In this document: piece after piece, positions 15,297 to 23,158 of the stretch
Layout: every line of letters begins with the position of its first letter
Position numbering within the stretch: position 1 is the stretch's first letter
From: a virus
Reading direction: 5' to 3' (one strand)
Length of the DNA: 23,996 nt
Virus record (IMG/VR): IMGVR_UViG_3300006862_000008
Coordinates: 1 to 23,996 of that record
The notes under the pieces: generated by a model
The model's input: only the letters and a program-made list of their open reading frames with translations
What the model was told of the DNA's origin: nothing
The model's database searches: none
Position numbers and translations under genes: made by a program

Positions 15297-15878
15297 TTAA
15301 AACCTAGAGTTAATAAACGTATTTGAATCTACTACAGATGCCATACCCATTTCTTGATCTGTATTATATCCTTCTGTTGAATCTACGAATCTAGCATCTT
15401 TTAATTTCTCTTGATACAATGAATACATTTGCTGAGCTACTGGATTAGATGAAGTTACTGCATAAGCAATATCAGCAGCTAACGCAGCACTTAAAACTTC
15501 TCTTAGTAATTGATCGTATTCGTTAGGATCTTCAACTCTTGATATGTATAATATTTTCATAGAAGATGCGTGAGATAAAATTTTTCTACCTTCTACAACG
15601 TGATCAGATTCGTAATCTAAAATTTTAATTAATCTTAAACAGTCTGATGGTAATGTAAATTGTTTTGTAAATCCCCAAGCTGGTGTTTCTGTATCAGCTG
15701 GTAGTTGAGCTCTTTTTAATAAACAGTTCCAAGGATGATGTCTAAATACTGCATCTCTTACATTCAAATATCTAGCATTGCAAAGTCTTGCATTTTTAGA
15801 ATCTTCTGTAAGTGTTAAGATTGTAGATGCACCTAATTGATTTAAAGCACCATTGCATATTTCTACTATACTTGCCAT
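15297..15878 (-). CDS. Tail tubular protein A / adaptor (T7 gp11-like)
   Basis: The 193-aa protein starts IVEICNGALNQLGASTILTL and contains RYLNVRDAVFRHHPWNC, LKRAQLP, WGFTKQFTLPSDCLRLIKI and a C-terminal helix LSAALAADIAYAVTSSNPVA. This is the standard pattern of gp11-like gatekeeper/adaptor proteins (196 aa in T7). It forms a dodecameric ring under the portal and carries the nozzle. Its gene is separated from the head genes by the HNH gene and a 67-aa gene. The 50-nt gap upstream (15879-15928) is very AT-rich and contains the palindrome AATTATTAATAATT (15881-15894) and an 8-bp inverted repeat (15897-15918). Confidence 0.9.
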   Translation of the reverse strand: MASIVEICNGALNQLGASTILTLTEDSKNARLCNARYLNVRDAVFRHHPWNCLLKRAQLPADTETPAWGFTKQFTLPSDCLRLIKILDYESDHVVEGRKILSHASSMKILYISRVEDPNEYDQLLREVLSAALAADIAYAVTSSNPVAQQMYSLYQEKLKDARFVDSTEGYNTDQEMGMASVVDSNTFINSRF

Positions 15879-15928
15879 GAAATTATTAATAATTTGTTAA
15901 TATAATTGAATATATTAATTTTTTAATA

Positions 15929-16471
15929 TTACCAACATATATTTTTATCTAATATTTTGTTGGATTTAGACATATTTATATTAGATTTAAGATACTGTAA
16001 ATTCCAATAAACATGTAATCCAGAAACATTTTTACCTTTTAATGGTATAATGTGATCAACATGATAGCCTTTTGGACAATTTTTATAAATTTCTTTTATT
16101 TTATTTATATTACTCCATTTTGGAGTGGCTTTTAATTTTAATGCTCTTCTATTTGCTGATCTAATTAAATTATATAATCTTCCATGTTCTGATTTAGACC
16201 ATTTTTTATAAGCATTTTTTACTACTATTTTTCCAATTTTACTTTTTCTATATTGTTCTCTAATTTTTTTTCCTTTTGTTTCATACCATTTTTTTGATCT
16301 TAATTTTGATTTTTCTGTTTTATTATATTTTTCTTGTCTTATTTTTAAAAGTATTTTTGATTTTGGTGAATTATAATATTTTTTGTTTCTACATTCTTTA
16401 GAACAAAATTTTTTTATATTATTATGAGTTGTATCTTTAAATTTATTATTACAAATGAAACAATTTTTCAT
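15929..16471 (-). CDS. HNH endonuclease with N-terminal zinc knuckle
   Basis: The 180-aa protein has Cys4-x2-Cys7 and Cys23-x3-Cys27 at the N-terminus (zinc ribbon), then a very Lys-rich linker. The HNH core is YHVDHIIPLKGKNVSGLH (D139, H140), followed by VYWNLQYL (N157) and N164/N166. It is a free-standing, probably mobile, nuclease. The gene is more AT-rich than its neighbours (long runs of ttttt/aaaa, heavy AAA/AAT codon use), consistent with a separate history. Its ATG shares one base with the stop of the 67-aa gene (TAATG). It lies at the head/tail junction, between the 67-aa gene and tail tubular A. Confidence 0.88.
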   Translation of the reverse strand: MKNCFICNNKFKDTTHNNIKKFCSKECRNKKYYNSPKSKILLKIRQEKYNKTEKSKLRSKKWYETKGKKIREQYRKSKIGKIVVKNAYKKWSKSEHGRLYNLIRSANRRALKLKATPKWSNINKIKEIYKNCPKGYHVDHIIPLKGKNVSGLHVYWNLQYLKSNINMSKSNKILDKNICW

Positions 16472-16674
16472 TAATCTTTCTTTATAATATATTTACGTCT
16501 TAATTGTCTAGGTTTAACCAATGCAAAGATCTCAGCTTCTGTAAGTTCTAAGTCTTTATCAAAACCATGATGTGCAGTTGATGTATGTTTAAATCTATCA
16601 ACTAGAACATAGCGATAGATATAATCTTTATTTTGGAAATGTAAAATGGTTTTTACTTCGTTGATTTTCTTCAT
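16471..16674 (-). CDS. 67-aa hypothetical protein
   Basis: The protein reads MKKINEVKTILHFQNKDYIY... and ends PRQLRRKYIIKKD. It is basic, with an N-terminal beta-like part and a C-terminal helix (LTEAEIFALVKPRQL). I do not recognise a family. Its ATG lies just after the 10-bp hairpin at 16680-16706, and its stop overlaps the HNH start by one base. It may be an old phage gene of the head/tail junction, or it may have arrived with the HNH gene; the coupled TAATG junction fits either. Confidence 0.6.
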   Translation of the reverse strand: MKKINEVKTILHFQNKDYIYRYVLVDRFKHTSTAHHGFDKDLELTEAEIFALVKPRQLRRKYIIKKD

Positions 16675-16679
16675 TGTAG

Positions 16680-16706
16680 ATAGTGGGGATTTTTAGTCCC
16701 CACTAT
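16680..16706 (-). terminator. Strong hairpin after the head gene block
   Basis: ATAGTGGGGA and TCCCCACTAT form a perfect 10-bp stem around a 7-nt loop, 12 nt after the stop of the 16719-17216 gene. In T7, terminator Tphi lies just after the capsid gene; this hairpin is one small gene further on. On the minus strand it is followed by CTACAATG rather than a T run, so it may act as an mRNA-stabilising or processing hairpin more than a Rho-independent terminator. Confidence 0.55.
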
Positions 16707-16718
16707 TTAAAGTAGTAA

Positions 16719-17216
16719 TTAGCTTACTGTGTATTCAATAACAAAGCTAACATCACCAGCTGTATCGCCAGCTCCTGGGAAAGATAAACCTACAAAGTAA
16801 GTCAATCCTGAATCAGAAGAAAGTCCAGCATCTTGCCAAACTTTTTGTCCACATTTGTTAATATCTCTAGCTTCAAAAGCCACTTCCACACCTGTTGTGT
16901 TAGCAGATCTTAAAGTAGTAATAGCAGAAGCATAAGCGTCAGCATCTACAACAGATAAATCTTGTTTGTAAATACCAACATCCGCAGTGTTTGTAGTGCT
17001 AGAATCTAAATCATCATTGAAGATTTTGATTGAAGTAATACTCGCATTGCTTGGGATTGGTGCTAACATAACTGTATCGTTAGCTCCTAGATCAGCAACT
17101 GCTAATGCTATTGTTCCAGCTGCAACTCTTTTCACACCATGTAATTGTTGTGCAGAGCTTAATACTTGAGGAACAGCAACAAAATTAGTTACTAGATCAC
17201 TATTTGCGTTTGACAT
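16719..17216 (-). CDS. Head-associated structural protein, possible capsid decoration protein
   Basis: The 165-aa protein is beta-rich and small-residue-rich (MSNANSDLVTNFVAVPQVLS, VKRVAAGTIALAVADLGAND, PIPSNASITSIKIFNDDLDS, final VSFVIEYTVS). It lies immediately after the major coat gene, with a good AGGAG ribosome-binding site in the 24-nt gap. Proteins of this size and position in BPP-1-like and marine podoviruses are usually virion components that stabilise or decorate the head. I cannot identify the fold with certainty. Confidence 0.55.
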   Translation of the reverse strand: MSNANSDLVTNFVAVPQVLSSAQQLHGVKRVAAGTIALAVADLGANDTVMLAPIPSNASITSIKIFNDDLDSSTTNTADVGIYKQDLSVVDADAYASAITTLRSANTTGVEVAFEARDINKCGQKVWQDAGLSSDSGLTYFVGLSFPGAGDTAGDVSFVIEYTVS

Positions 17217-17240
17217 ATTTTATTCTCCTATTGTTAATTA

Positions 17241-18113
17241 TTATTCGTCGCAAGCAATTTCCACAACTTTTTCTTCTTCCATTCTAGTAGCTCCGATGCT
17301 CATAGAGTAGTAAACTTGAGTGCTGTAAGATTTATCAGCTCTCTCGTCTATTCTCGCTACAACATCTTGACCCACTGCTAATTTAATAGCATCTTGAGTG
17401 AAAGCGTAACATAGTCTGTCGTCAGTGTTAGTTGCGTCAAATTTCAATCTGTTAGAAACGATGAATTTAAATCCTAAGAAAGAATCTAATTGTCCCTGAA
17501 CAAGAGCTTTAACAGTGTTAAAGTCACTTGAAGTAACTTCAGTTGTTCCTAATAAATTGTTGATTTGAGTTGGACCACATACGAAGTATCTAGGCAAGCT
17601 AGGATCAACATCGTTTAAGTCCAATATTTTTTTTGCTTCTCTTAGTTTAGCAATAGTTAAACCATCAGTTTGAGATGCACTGTATGGTTTCTGTCCAGAT
17701 GGAAGTGATACAGAAGTAGATCCTGTTTCACCAGTGTATGATGTTCCACCTAAAGCAGTGATTACTACATCATCCATCGCTCTTCCCATAGCAGCAGCCG
17801 CAGCTTTTGCGTAAGAAGAAGTTGGATCAATTAATAATCTAACTTTATCTGCATTGTCTATTAGATCAGCCCACTCGTAATCTGCAAGACTTACTCGTCT
17901 TCTAGAGTGAGGCGTATCAATCTGTGGAGTATCAGCGTGTCTAGAAGCTCTTAGAACAGCAGTTGTTTTACCAACTTGATCAAAGAACGCATTCTTTCCT
18001 ACTACTGACTCAACATCCACAGCTCCTCTTAGTAATGATCCCATTTGCTGAGATAACATTTGTACGTTTGAACTGTACTGCTGTACAAAAGCAGTTGTTA
18101 TTTGATTTGACAT
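17241..18113 (-). CDS. Major capsid (coat) protein
   Basis: The 290-aa protein (starts MSNQITTAFVQQYSSNVQML) has features of HK97-fold coat proteins: an N-terminal arm, a RVSLADYEWADLIDNADKVR segment, a spine helix with SSYAKAAAAAMGRAMDDVVI, then LREAKKILDLNDVDPSLPRY and the P-domain sheet FVCGPTQINNLLG. Its C-terminal half reads LDSFLGFKFIVSNRL ... YAFTQDAIKLAVGQDVVARI. It follows the scaffold gene, as expected. The gene has a long structured leader and an AAAGGAAA ribosome-binding site 7 nt before ATG, consistent with high expression. Codon use looks less AT-biased than in surrounding genes. Confidence 0.9.
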   Translation of the reverse strand: MSNQITTAFVQQYSSNVQMLSQQMGSLLRGAVDVESVVGKNAFFDQVGKTTAVLRASRHADTPQIDTPHSRRRVSLADYEWADLIDNADKVRLLIDPTSSYAKAAAAAMGRAMDDVVITALGGTSYTGETGSTSVSLPSGQKPYSASQTDGLTIAKLREAKKILDLNDVDPSLPRYFVCGPTQINNLLGTTEVTSSDFNTVKALVQGQLDSFLGFKFIVSNRLKFDATNTDDRLCYAFTQDAIKLAVGQDVVARIDERADKSYSTQVYYSMSIGATRMEEEKVVEIACDE

Positions 18114-18330
18114 AGTGTCATTTCCTTTATGTTAAGTTAAGTTTAAGTTTTAGTTTCAGAAAGTTCCCCACCAAAAGATAGGCTATCTTGCATTTAACGA
18201 CTGTTAGTCGGTTGTCTTTCCAACAGGCATGTAAGGTTCTAATAGAATTGTCTTACAATTTCTAAGGTAACTTAATTAAAAATCACCCTAGAAATCGCAA
18301 TATAGTATTTTTGATTTGATTGCAATAAAA
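18114..18330 (-). ncRNA. Structured leader upstream of the coat gene
   Basis: This 217-nt gap is the longest inside the late operon and has no ORF. On the minus strand GATTTCTAGGGTGA (18296-18283) pairs with TTACCTTAGAAATT (18270-18257) in 14 consecutive pairs, three of them G-U. A second stem, AATTGT-AAG-ACAATT (18260-18246), uses bases 18257-18260 of the first, so the two are mutually exclusive. Nearer the ATG are a CGACT-AAC-AGTCG hairpin, a 15-bp palindrome AAGATAG-C-CTATCTT (18175-18189), and an unstructured A/T-rich tract with repeated ACTTAA ending in AAAGGAAA. It could be a promoter plus translational enhancer, a processing site, or a regulatory RNA. Confidence 0.5.
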
Positions 18331-19206
18331 TTATTGAGTCAATAATTCTCTTAATGCAAGCACCTGATTTACTACTTTGTTATGGTTAGGGTGCATTTTA
18401 TTCCAATAAGCACCTTGTTTATCAGATGTTAATTCATCTATTTCTCTTTCAATATCTCTACCTTGAAGAACATTATCAGCTTCTGTACCAATAATTTTAT
18501 CTTCAGATAATAGATTAGCAATATTAGCAAATGCTTTAATAATCTTTGGATTATCACCTAATCTAGTACCATCTCTTAATTGAGTATCAAGAAGTTCTGG
18601 TTCTAAATAAGTTTGAGCAACATTGGCAGCTTTTCTTAAGTTGTCATCGTATGCTCTTCCCCATTCAGCTCTTAAAGCATTAGTAGCTTCAGCTTGTGCA
18701 GCTTCCATATTCACTGACATTTCTTTTGCTGAGCCTTCTAATGTTGATTTATAAAACTCTAGAATACCTTGAGCTTGTTTATTATTTAAACCTAGCTTGT
18801 GAGCATTCTGTGCGAATCCTTTGATTATATTTTCATCAACAGGAGCAACATCCGTTTTAAGTTCTAAAGTATATTTATCAGGAGATTCTGGTCTGCCTAA
18901 TTTATTATATACTTCATTCCACTGTTCATCTGTTGCAGACTTTCCTGGAAGAGGAATCTTATCAGTTCCAATCATAGATACTGCATTGATGTAGCTTTTA
19001 GCTAGTGCATCTAATTCAGTAAATTTTTCTATATTTGGATTTGATCTGTACTCTTGTGAGATTGCTTCTTTCCAAGTCTTACCAGAAAGTGGTTGAGTTG
19101 GTTGTTGTGTTGAGCTTAGTATTGGTGTTGCTGTTGCGGTTGTTTGTGTTGTTGTTTCAGTTGCAACAGGCTGAGTTACCTCAGTTGTCTGTATTTGTTC
19201 TGACAT
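18331..19206 (-). CDS. Capsid scaffolding protein
   Basis: The 291-aa protein has a Thr/Gln/Pro-rich disordered N-terminus (residues 1-40), then TWKEAISQEYRSNPNIEKFT, PGKSATDEQWNEVYNKLGRP and PDKYTLEL. A helical, charged C-terminus contains NALRAEWGRAYDDNLRKAAN and ends ALRELLTQ. The E(Y/F)R..P....F.....LAKSYIN and LGRPESPDKY elements are typical of scaffold proteins encoded just before podovirus coat genes. It should direct procapsid assembly and leave before DNA packaging. It starts 1 base after the stop of the Bbp19-like gene. Confidence 0.85.
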   Translation of the reverse strand: MSEQIQTTEVTQPVATETTTQTTATATPILSSTQQPTQPLSGKTWKEAISQEYRSNPNIEKFTELDALAKSYINAVSMIGTDKIPLPGKSATDEQWNEVYNKLGRPESPDKYTLELKTDVAPVDENIIKGFAQNAHKLGLNNKQAQGILEFYKSTLEGSAKEMSVNMEAAQAEATNALRAEWGRAYDDNLRKAANVAQTYLEPELLDTQLRDGTRLGDNPKIIKAFANIANLLSEDKIIGTEADNVLQGRDIEREIDELTSDKQGAYWNKMHPNHNKVVNQVLALRELLTQ

Positions 19207-19425
19207 TTATTTTCCTTTTAGTTTATCATTAAGCAGCATGTTTTTAATAAATAGAAGAACGCTGCGTTGTCCCTCCATATATGCACTTTCATGACTATCC
19301 CCTCTTACATTAGTGGTAGCATTATAGTGGCATCTCTTTTCTAAATCTTGCATGACAATCTTGCCATGATCAGATTCAAAAACTATTTTATAATATTCTT
19401 TTAATTTATTTACTTGGTCTTCCAT
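19207..19425 (-). CDS. Bbp19-like small protein
   Basis: The 72-aa protein follows the pattern F(D/E)S.HGK.VM.DLE.RCH.NATT.V.GD..ESAY.EGQRSVLLFI..ML, seen in a small family named after Bordetella phage BPP-1 Bbp19. It lies between portal and scaffold genes. The function is not established; a structural or assembly role is likely from position. AAAGGAAA precedes its ATG. Confidence 0.75.
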   Translation of the reverse strand: MEDQVNKLKEYYKIVFESDHGKIVMQDLEKRCHYNATTNVRGDSHESAYMEGQRSVLLFIKNMLLNDKLKGK

Positions 19426-19443
19426 TTATTTTCCTTTCAGTTG

Positions 19444-21069
19444 TTATTCAGATCTAATTAACTCTTGTGCCTCCTCAGGTAATGCTTTTGCAAGTGGAGC
19501 TATTTGACCACCTGCTTGTGCAACTTGTTGTAATTGTTGCAATTGCATTTGTTGATCTGCTTGTTGTTGTTTCTGTTGTCTAATCGCATTAACTTCTGAT
19601 TTAGAATTTAATACTTTAGCAGGAACTCCAACAATATCAGCCAAATGTGTAACTAGATTATCAATATTAATATGATCAAATACTGGAGATACTTGTGCAA
19701 GTGATCCGAATATTTCAATCGCTCTCATAATAGATTGTAGTTCAGAAGATCTTTGTGCTTTAGCTAAAGGTGATACATATTCAATTTGAATATCTACACC
19801 TGATAAGAAATCTGGTGCTGGTCTAAATAATTTTTTTCTAAGTAATATTGCAAAAGTTCTATCAATTAATGGTCTTAATAATTCAGATTGTAATCTTCCA
19901 AGAACTGGACCAAGTAATCTCATCTTCTCTTCGTTACGTTGTACAACTTCTGTTGCAGTCATTTGTGGTCCAGATTGCATCATTAATTGATTTACATAAA
20001 ACGTATCTCTAATTGCATTTCTTCTTTGCTCTTCCATGTTTAAACCTAATGGATTATTTGCACCAATGTTTAATGGTTCAATTCTATCTCTAGTACCTGC
20101 TCTATAAAAATTTAATCCACCTGGTACTGTTCTTACTGGTAATATAAATCCATCATCAGGAACCAATAGTGGAGGATCAACTTGTTTTTGTGCAGCTTTA
20201 ATAGTTGTCTTAGACATTTCATTTAACATCTTAACATCTGGTAAAGCAGTCATAGCAGGAGATCTTCCGTAGATTTCAAATGATGCTTTTAAATAACGTG
20301 GTACAACGTATGGGAATTCATTAAATCCTGATTGAGATATTTCGTGTTTGTTTTCTGGTTCAATATAGCAAGAAGCAAATGGCATATTCTTGTTATCTTT
20401 TTTTCTAGGATCGTAATTCTCTCTTGGATATACAACGTGAAGAATTGTAATTTCTTCATAAGGATCTTTTAATGCAATACCTCTAGTTGTTTTAGAAACA
20501 TTCTTTTCTCCAAATTGCATAATCGCAGCACGAGCTGTAAGTTTAAATTTTCTAAATACTGTATCTACTTTTCCTTTATTGTTTTCTGAAATGTAAACTT
20601 CTCCAATGTGTCTTGTAGAAAATCTTACTATGTCTTCTTCATCTTCTTCAATGTACATTGCTGCTGTACCGAAAGTAATTAGATCGTGATACAGTTCAAA
20701 TATTTCTTGTTGAAAATTAGATCTATTAAATGCTTCATACATTTTCTCAGTTGAATCTTCTAACCATTCTTTAGCTGCATCTTCATCTACTAAATCTATA
20801 TTTTTAAATTTTAATGAGAACCAAGGTGTAGATGGATTAGTTAACATACCATGTAGAGATGCAGATAACAATTCCACTGCATGTAATGGTGATGAATCAA
20901 ATATTAATTCAGAACGTTTATCTCCTGGTGATCTTCTTTTAGTTACATCTGCTTTTCTTGGCATCATGTAATCTGAAACTTCTTGCCAATGCGATTCCCA
21001 CGTTTGTCTTTGTGTTACTAATTTTCCAAATCTCTTTAAGAGATCTTTTACTAAATCCGTTTCACCCAT
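19444..21069 (-). CDS. Portal protein (T7 gp8-like head-tail connector)
   Basis: The 541-aa protein matches T7 gp8 in length (536 aa) and in hallmark segments: QTWESHWQEVSDYMMPRK, HAVELLSASLHGMLTNPSTP WFSL, LYHDLITFGTAAMYIEED, NEFPYVVPRYLKA, GRSPAMTALPDVKMLNEMSK, and a C-terminal Gln-rich helix ending EEAQELIRSE. It forms the dodecameric ring at one capsid vertex through which DNA is packed and ejected. The Gln-rich tail (QKQQQADQQMQLQQLQQ) is typical. It follows the second small RRRxGR protein after 3 nt. Confidence 0.92.
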   Translation of the reverse strand: MGETDLVKDLLKRFGKLVTQRQTWESHWQEVSDYMMPRKADVTKRRSPGDKRSELIFDSSPLHAVELLSASLHGMLTNPSTPWFSLKFKNIDLVDEDAAKEWLEDSTEKMYEAFNRSNFQQEIFELYHDLITFGTAAMYIEEDEEDIVRFSTRHIGEVYISENNKGKVDTVFRKFKLTARAAIMQFGEKNVSKTTRGIALKDPYEEITILHVVYPRENYDPRKKDNKNMPFASCYIEPENKHEISQSGFNEFPYVVPRYLKASFEIYGRSPAMTALPDVKMLNEMSKTTIKAAQKQVDPPLLVPDDGFILPVRTVPGGLNFYRAGTRDRIEPLNIGANNPLGLNMEEQRRNAIRDTFYVNQLMMQSGPQMTATEVVQRNEEKMRLLGPVLGRLQSELLRPLIDRTFAILLRKKLFRPAPDFLSGVDIQIEYVSPLAKAQRSSELQSIMRAIEIFGSLAQVSPVFDHINIDNLVTHLADIVGVPAKVLNSKSEVNAIRQQKQQQADQQMQLQQLQQVAQAGGQIAPLAKALPEEAQELIRSE

Positions 21070-21072
21070 TGT

Positions 21073-21294
21073 TTATCCTAATAAAGTTGGTGTGCCTAAA
21101 GTTGCACCTTCTGAAAGACCAGCTGATCCTGTTAGTATCGTTGGAGATCTACCACGTCTTCTTCTTTTAATTCCTTTTTCATCCATATCAGTTGTTGTAG
21201 CCTGAGATACTTCTGCAGTAGTTGGTGCAGCGGCTACAGGTTGTGGTGCAGGAGCAGATGGAGATTTAAAAGGATTTGGTATTGGACCACCCAT
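21073..21294 (-). CDS. Small Pro/Ala-rich protein with RRRxGR-TILT...LLG motif, copy 2
   Basis: The 73-aa protein has a Pro/Ala-rich N-terminus (PNPFKSPSAPAPQPVAAAPT), then GIKRRRRGRSPTILTGS and a C-terminus GTPTLLG. It shares the RRR.GR..TILT......LLG tail with its upstream neighbour at 21296-21508, 1 nt away, so the two look like a tandem duplication. Proteins of this type lie between terminase and portal genes in many podoviruses; their role is not known to me. The Arg cluster may bind DNA or the portal. Confidence 0.65.
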   Translation of the reverse strand: MGGPIPNPFKSPSAPAPQPVAAAPTTAEVSQATTTDMDEKGIKRRRRGRSPTILTGSAGLSEGATLGTPTLLG

Positions 21295-21295
21295 A

Positions 21296-21508
21296 TTACA
21301 TTCCTAATAAAGTTTTTTTCTCTGTCGTTGCTTCTTCAACTAATGGAGATGTTAATATTGTACTTGCTCTACCTTTACGTCTTCTTTCAATTGCGTCTTG
21401 TTCAGATTTAATTCTTGCCTGTTCCTCTTCTGACAACTTAGTAGAAGGTGGTTCTGGCAATGGTTGCACTGGTGGCAACGATGGCATTTTCGGCGATAAG
21501 AATCCCAT
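21296..21508 (-). CDS. Small Pro-rich protein with RRRxGR-TILT...LLG motif, copy 1
   Basis: The 70-aa protein (MGFLSPKMPSLPPVQPLPEP) has a Pro-rich start, a charged helix (SEEEQARIKSEQDAIERRRK), then GRASTILTS and a terminal KTLLGM. It shares the C-terminal motif with 21073-21294 but has a longer acidic/basic helix. It begins 2 nt after the terminase stop. Position and motif indicate a conserved virion-assembly accessory protein of unknown function. Confidence 0.65.
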   Translation of the reverse strand: MGFLSPKMPSLPPVQPLPEPPSTKLSEEEQARIKSEQDAIERRRKGRASTILTSPLVEEATTEKKTLLGM

Positions 21509-21510
21509 AT

Positions 21511-22875
21511 TTATATAATCCTATAATCACTATCTGCTACACTTTGCGGTGCAGATTGTCTAGTATTTATTTCTTGGATTCCAACTGCAAGGTAACGCAT
21601 AGCATCACAAGCGTGGGAACTCCAATCATGTACAGGCTTAGATCTAAACATTCTGTTTTTATCTATAAACTTCCTATGGTAGTGTCTTAACGCATCTATT
21701 AGTTTTTTGCAACTATCTGTATCAATCCAACATCTAGGTAATAACATTGTGGTAGCATGGATTCCATCTTCAAAAGGAATCTTAGGAACTACTTTAAAAT
21801 TAACACCTAATTGATAAGCAACCTCACGTCTTGTTTTACCATTACTAAAATCAGTAACTTCAATATCATGGGGTGCAAAATGATCTTTATAAACATAGTC
21901 TTTGCTTTGTAGCATTTGAATATAATGCGGTAATCCTTGACCACGTTCTTCGTAGTAATCAATAATGTTTATAGCTCTACCCATTTGTTGAAAGAATATA
22001 ACTGCTGAATGATCTGATACACCTAGATCCCACGCAGTAGAAACTGGTAGTGATGGATCATAAGGCACTCTTGTTAACTGCCTAGCATCTTCCATCTTAG
22101 TTATAATATCTCCATAAACAGCGCCTTCTATATTTGCAATCCAATCGCATTCAAACTCTTGTAGGTATTTCTTTTCACCCATTACTTTTTTCGCAGCGTC
22201 TAATTCGGCTTGATCAACTATTTTAGTTTCAGATGCTTTAGCTTTATAGTTAAACCATTCTTTATCGCCTTGTGCATGTTGGTAGAGTTCATAGAAGTTA
22301 TTATTTGTTCCTTGTGGTGTACCAATAAATACGCACCATCCTTTTCTATCTGATAATGCTGGTCTAATAATTTCTGTAAATAGTTTACCTTGTACGTTTG
22401 CATACTCATCAATAACGCAACCATCTAAATAGATACCTCGTAATCCATCTGAGTTCTCTGAACCTAATAAAGTTATTCTTGAACCATTCGGTAAATCACA
22501 ACGTAATTCTGTTTCATTGAATTTAACACCTGGTATTAATGCTGTGTATTGTTTCATATAATCCCAAGCAATTGATTTAGCTTGTTTGAATGTGGGTGCT
22601 ATATAGGCGTATCTGGGTGCTTTGTTAGTAGAACGTAGTGCTGACATAAGTAAATGATTAATCATACAAACTGTTTTACCAAATCTTCTGTGGCAGACTA
22701 ATACCGACCAGCGATATTTCTTCATATTGAAATGAAGTTCTATTTGCTTTTCTCTTGGGTAGTATGGAATTTTGTATTGTACAGTTCCACTGTTAATTAC
22801 TGTTTCTGTAATCTGTGTCATTAGTGTATCGCTACAGTGTTGTTCATTAGTGTATAGCTTTAGACTTTGCATCAT
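21511..22875 (-). CDS. terL: Terminase large subunit
   Basis: The protein is up to 454 aa. ATPase motifs: Walker A CHRRFGKT (61-68), Walker B GCVIDEYAN with catalytic E157, and coupling motif IGTPQG (184-189). Nuclease motifs: AWDLGVSDHSAV (D283, D288), APHDIE (D337) and DWSSHACDAMRYLA (D424). It packages DNA through the portal and cuts it. The start is uncertain: ATG 22875 overlaps the upstream gene by 29 nt and has no clear ribosome-binding site; ATG 22872 and ATG 22821 (MTQITETV) are alternatives, the last giving 436 aa. No small terminase subunit is recognised next to it. Confidence 0.95.
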   Translation of the reverse strand: MMQSLKLYTNEQHCSDTLMTQITETVINSGTVQYKIPYYPREKQIELHFNMKKYRWSVLVCHRRFGKTVCMINHLLMSALRSTNKAPRYAYIAPTFKQAKSIAWDYMKQYTALIPGVKFNETELRCDLPNGSRITLLGSENSDGLRGIYLDGCVIDEYANVQGKLFTEIIRPALSDRKGWCVFIGTPQGTNNNFYELYQHAQGDKEWFNYKAKASETKIVDQAELDAAKKVMGEKKYLQEFECDWIANIEGAVYGDIITKMEDARQLTRVPYDPSLPVSTAWDLGVSDHSAVIFFQQMGRAINIIDYYEERGQGLPHYIQMLQSKDYVYKDHFAPHDIEVTDFSNGKTRREVAYQLGVNFKVVPKIPFEDGIHATTMLLPRCWIDTDSCKKLIDALRHYHRKFIDKNRMFRSKPVHDWSSHACDAMRYLAVGIQEINTRQSAPQSVADSDYRII

Positions 22876-23056
22876 TTATGATTGCATTCTCAATATTCAA
22901 TAACATCATTAACCAAGAACTAAATATTGCTGAATGTTCTTTGCTTTCAAATCCTGTGAACTTAACAGTTATGGAATTATCCTTTTCTATAAATACAACT
23001 GCTTTGACGTTAGAGTTGTAAAAGTCATCATCATCTTGGTGCATGTTTTTAAACAT
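22847..23056 (-). CDS. 69-aa hypothetical protein upstream of terminase
   Basis: The protein (MFKNMHQDDDDFYNSNVKAV) has an acidic start, then two strand-like parts around FIEKDNSITVKFTGFESKEH, then a hydrophobic helix SSWLMMLLNIENAI. It is the first minus-strand gene after the large control region and overlaps the longest terminase reading. It is too short and lacks the helix-turn-helix look of a typical small terminase, although that role cannot be excluded. A start at the internal Met (23044) is also possible. Confidence 0.6.
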   Translation of the reverse strand: MFKNMHQDDDDFYNSNVKAVVFIEKDNSITVKFTGFESKEHSAIFSSWLMMLLNIENAIINDAKSKAIH

Positions 23057-23158
23057 ATACTATTAGTGGTATTTTAATATTATATTAAGGTTGGTCAGGC
23101 AAAGGAAAAAGGTGCGGGTTGTTTTGTGGATATACCCATTTATGTTTTTGGAAACTTT

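Noticed and set aside
12960-19400. Shared SDHGKI(I/V)M octapeptide in the gp13-like and Bbp19-like proteins (near 12990 and 19355)
   Set aside because: The rest of the two proteins is unrelated and each fits its own family, so chance or convergent use is more likely than a shared domain.
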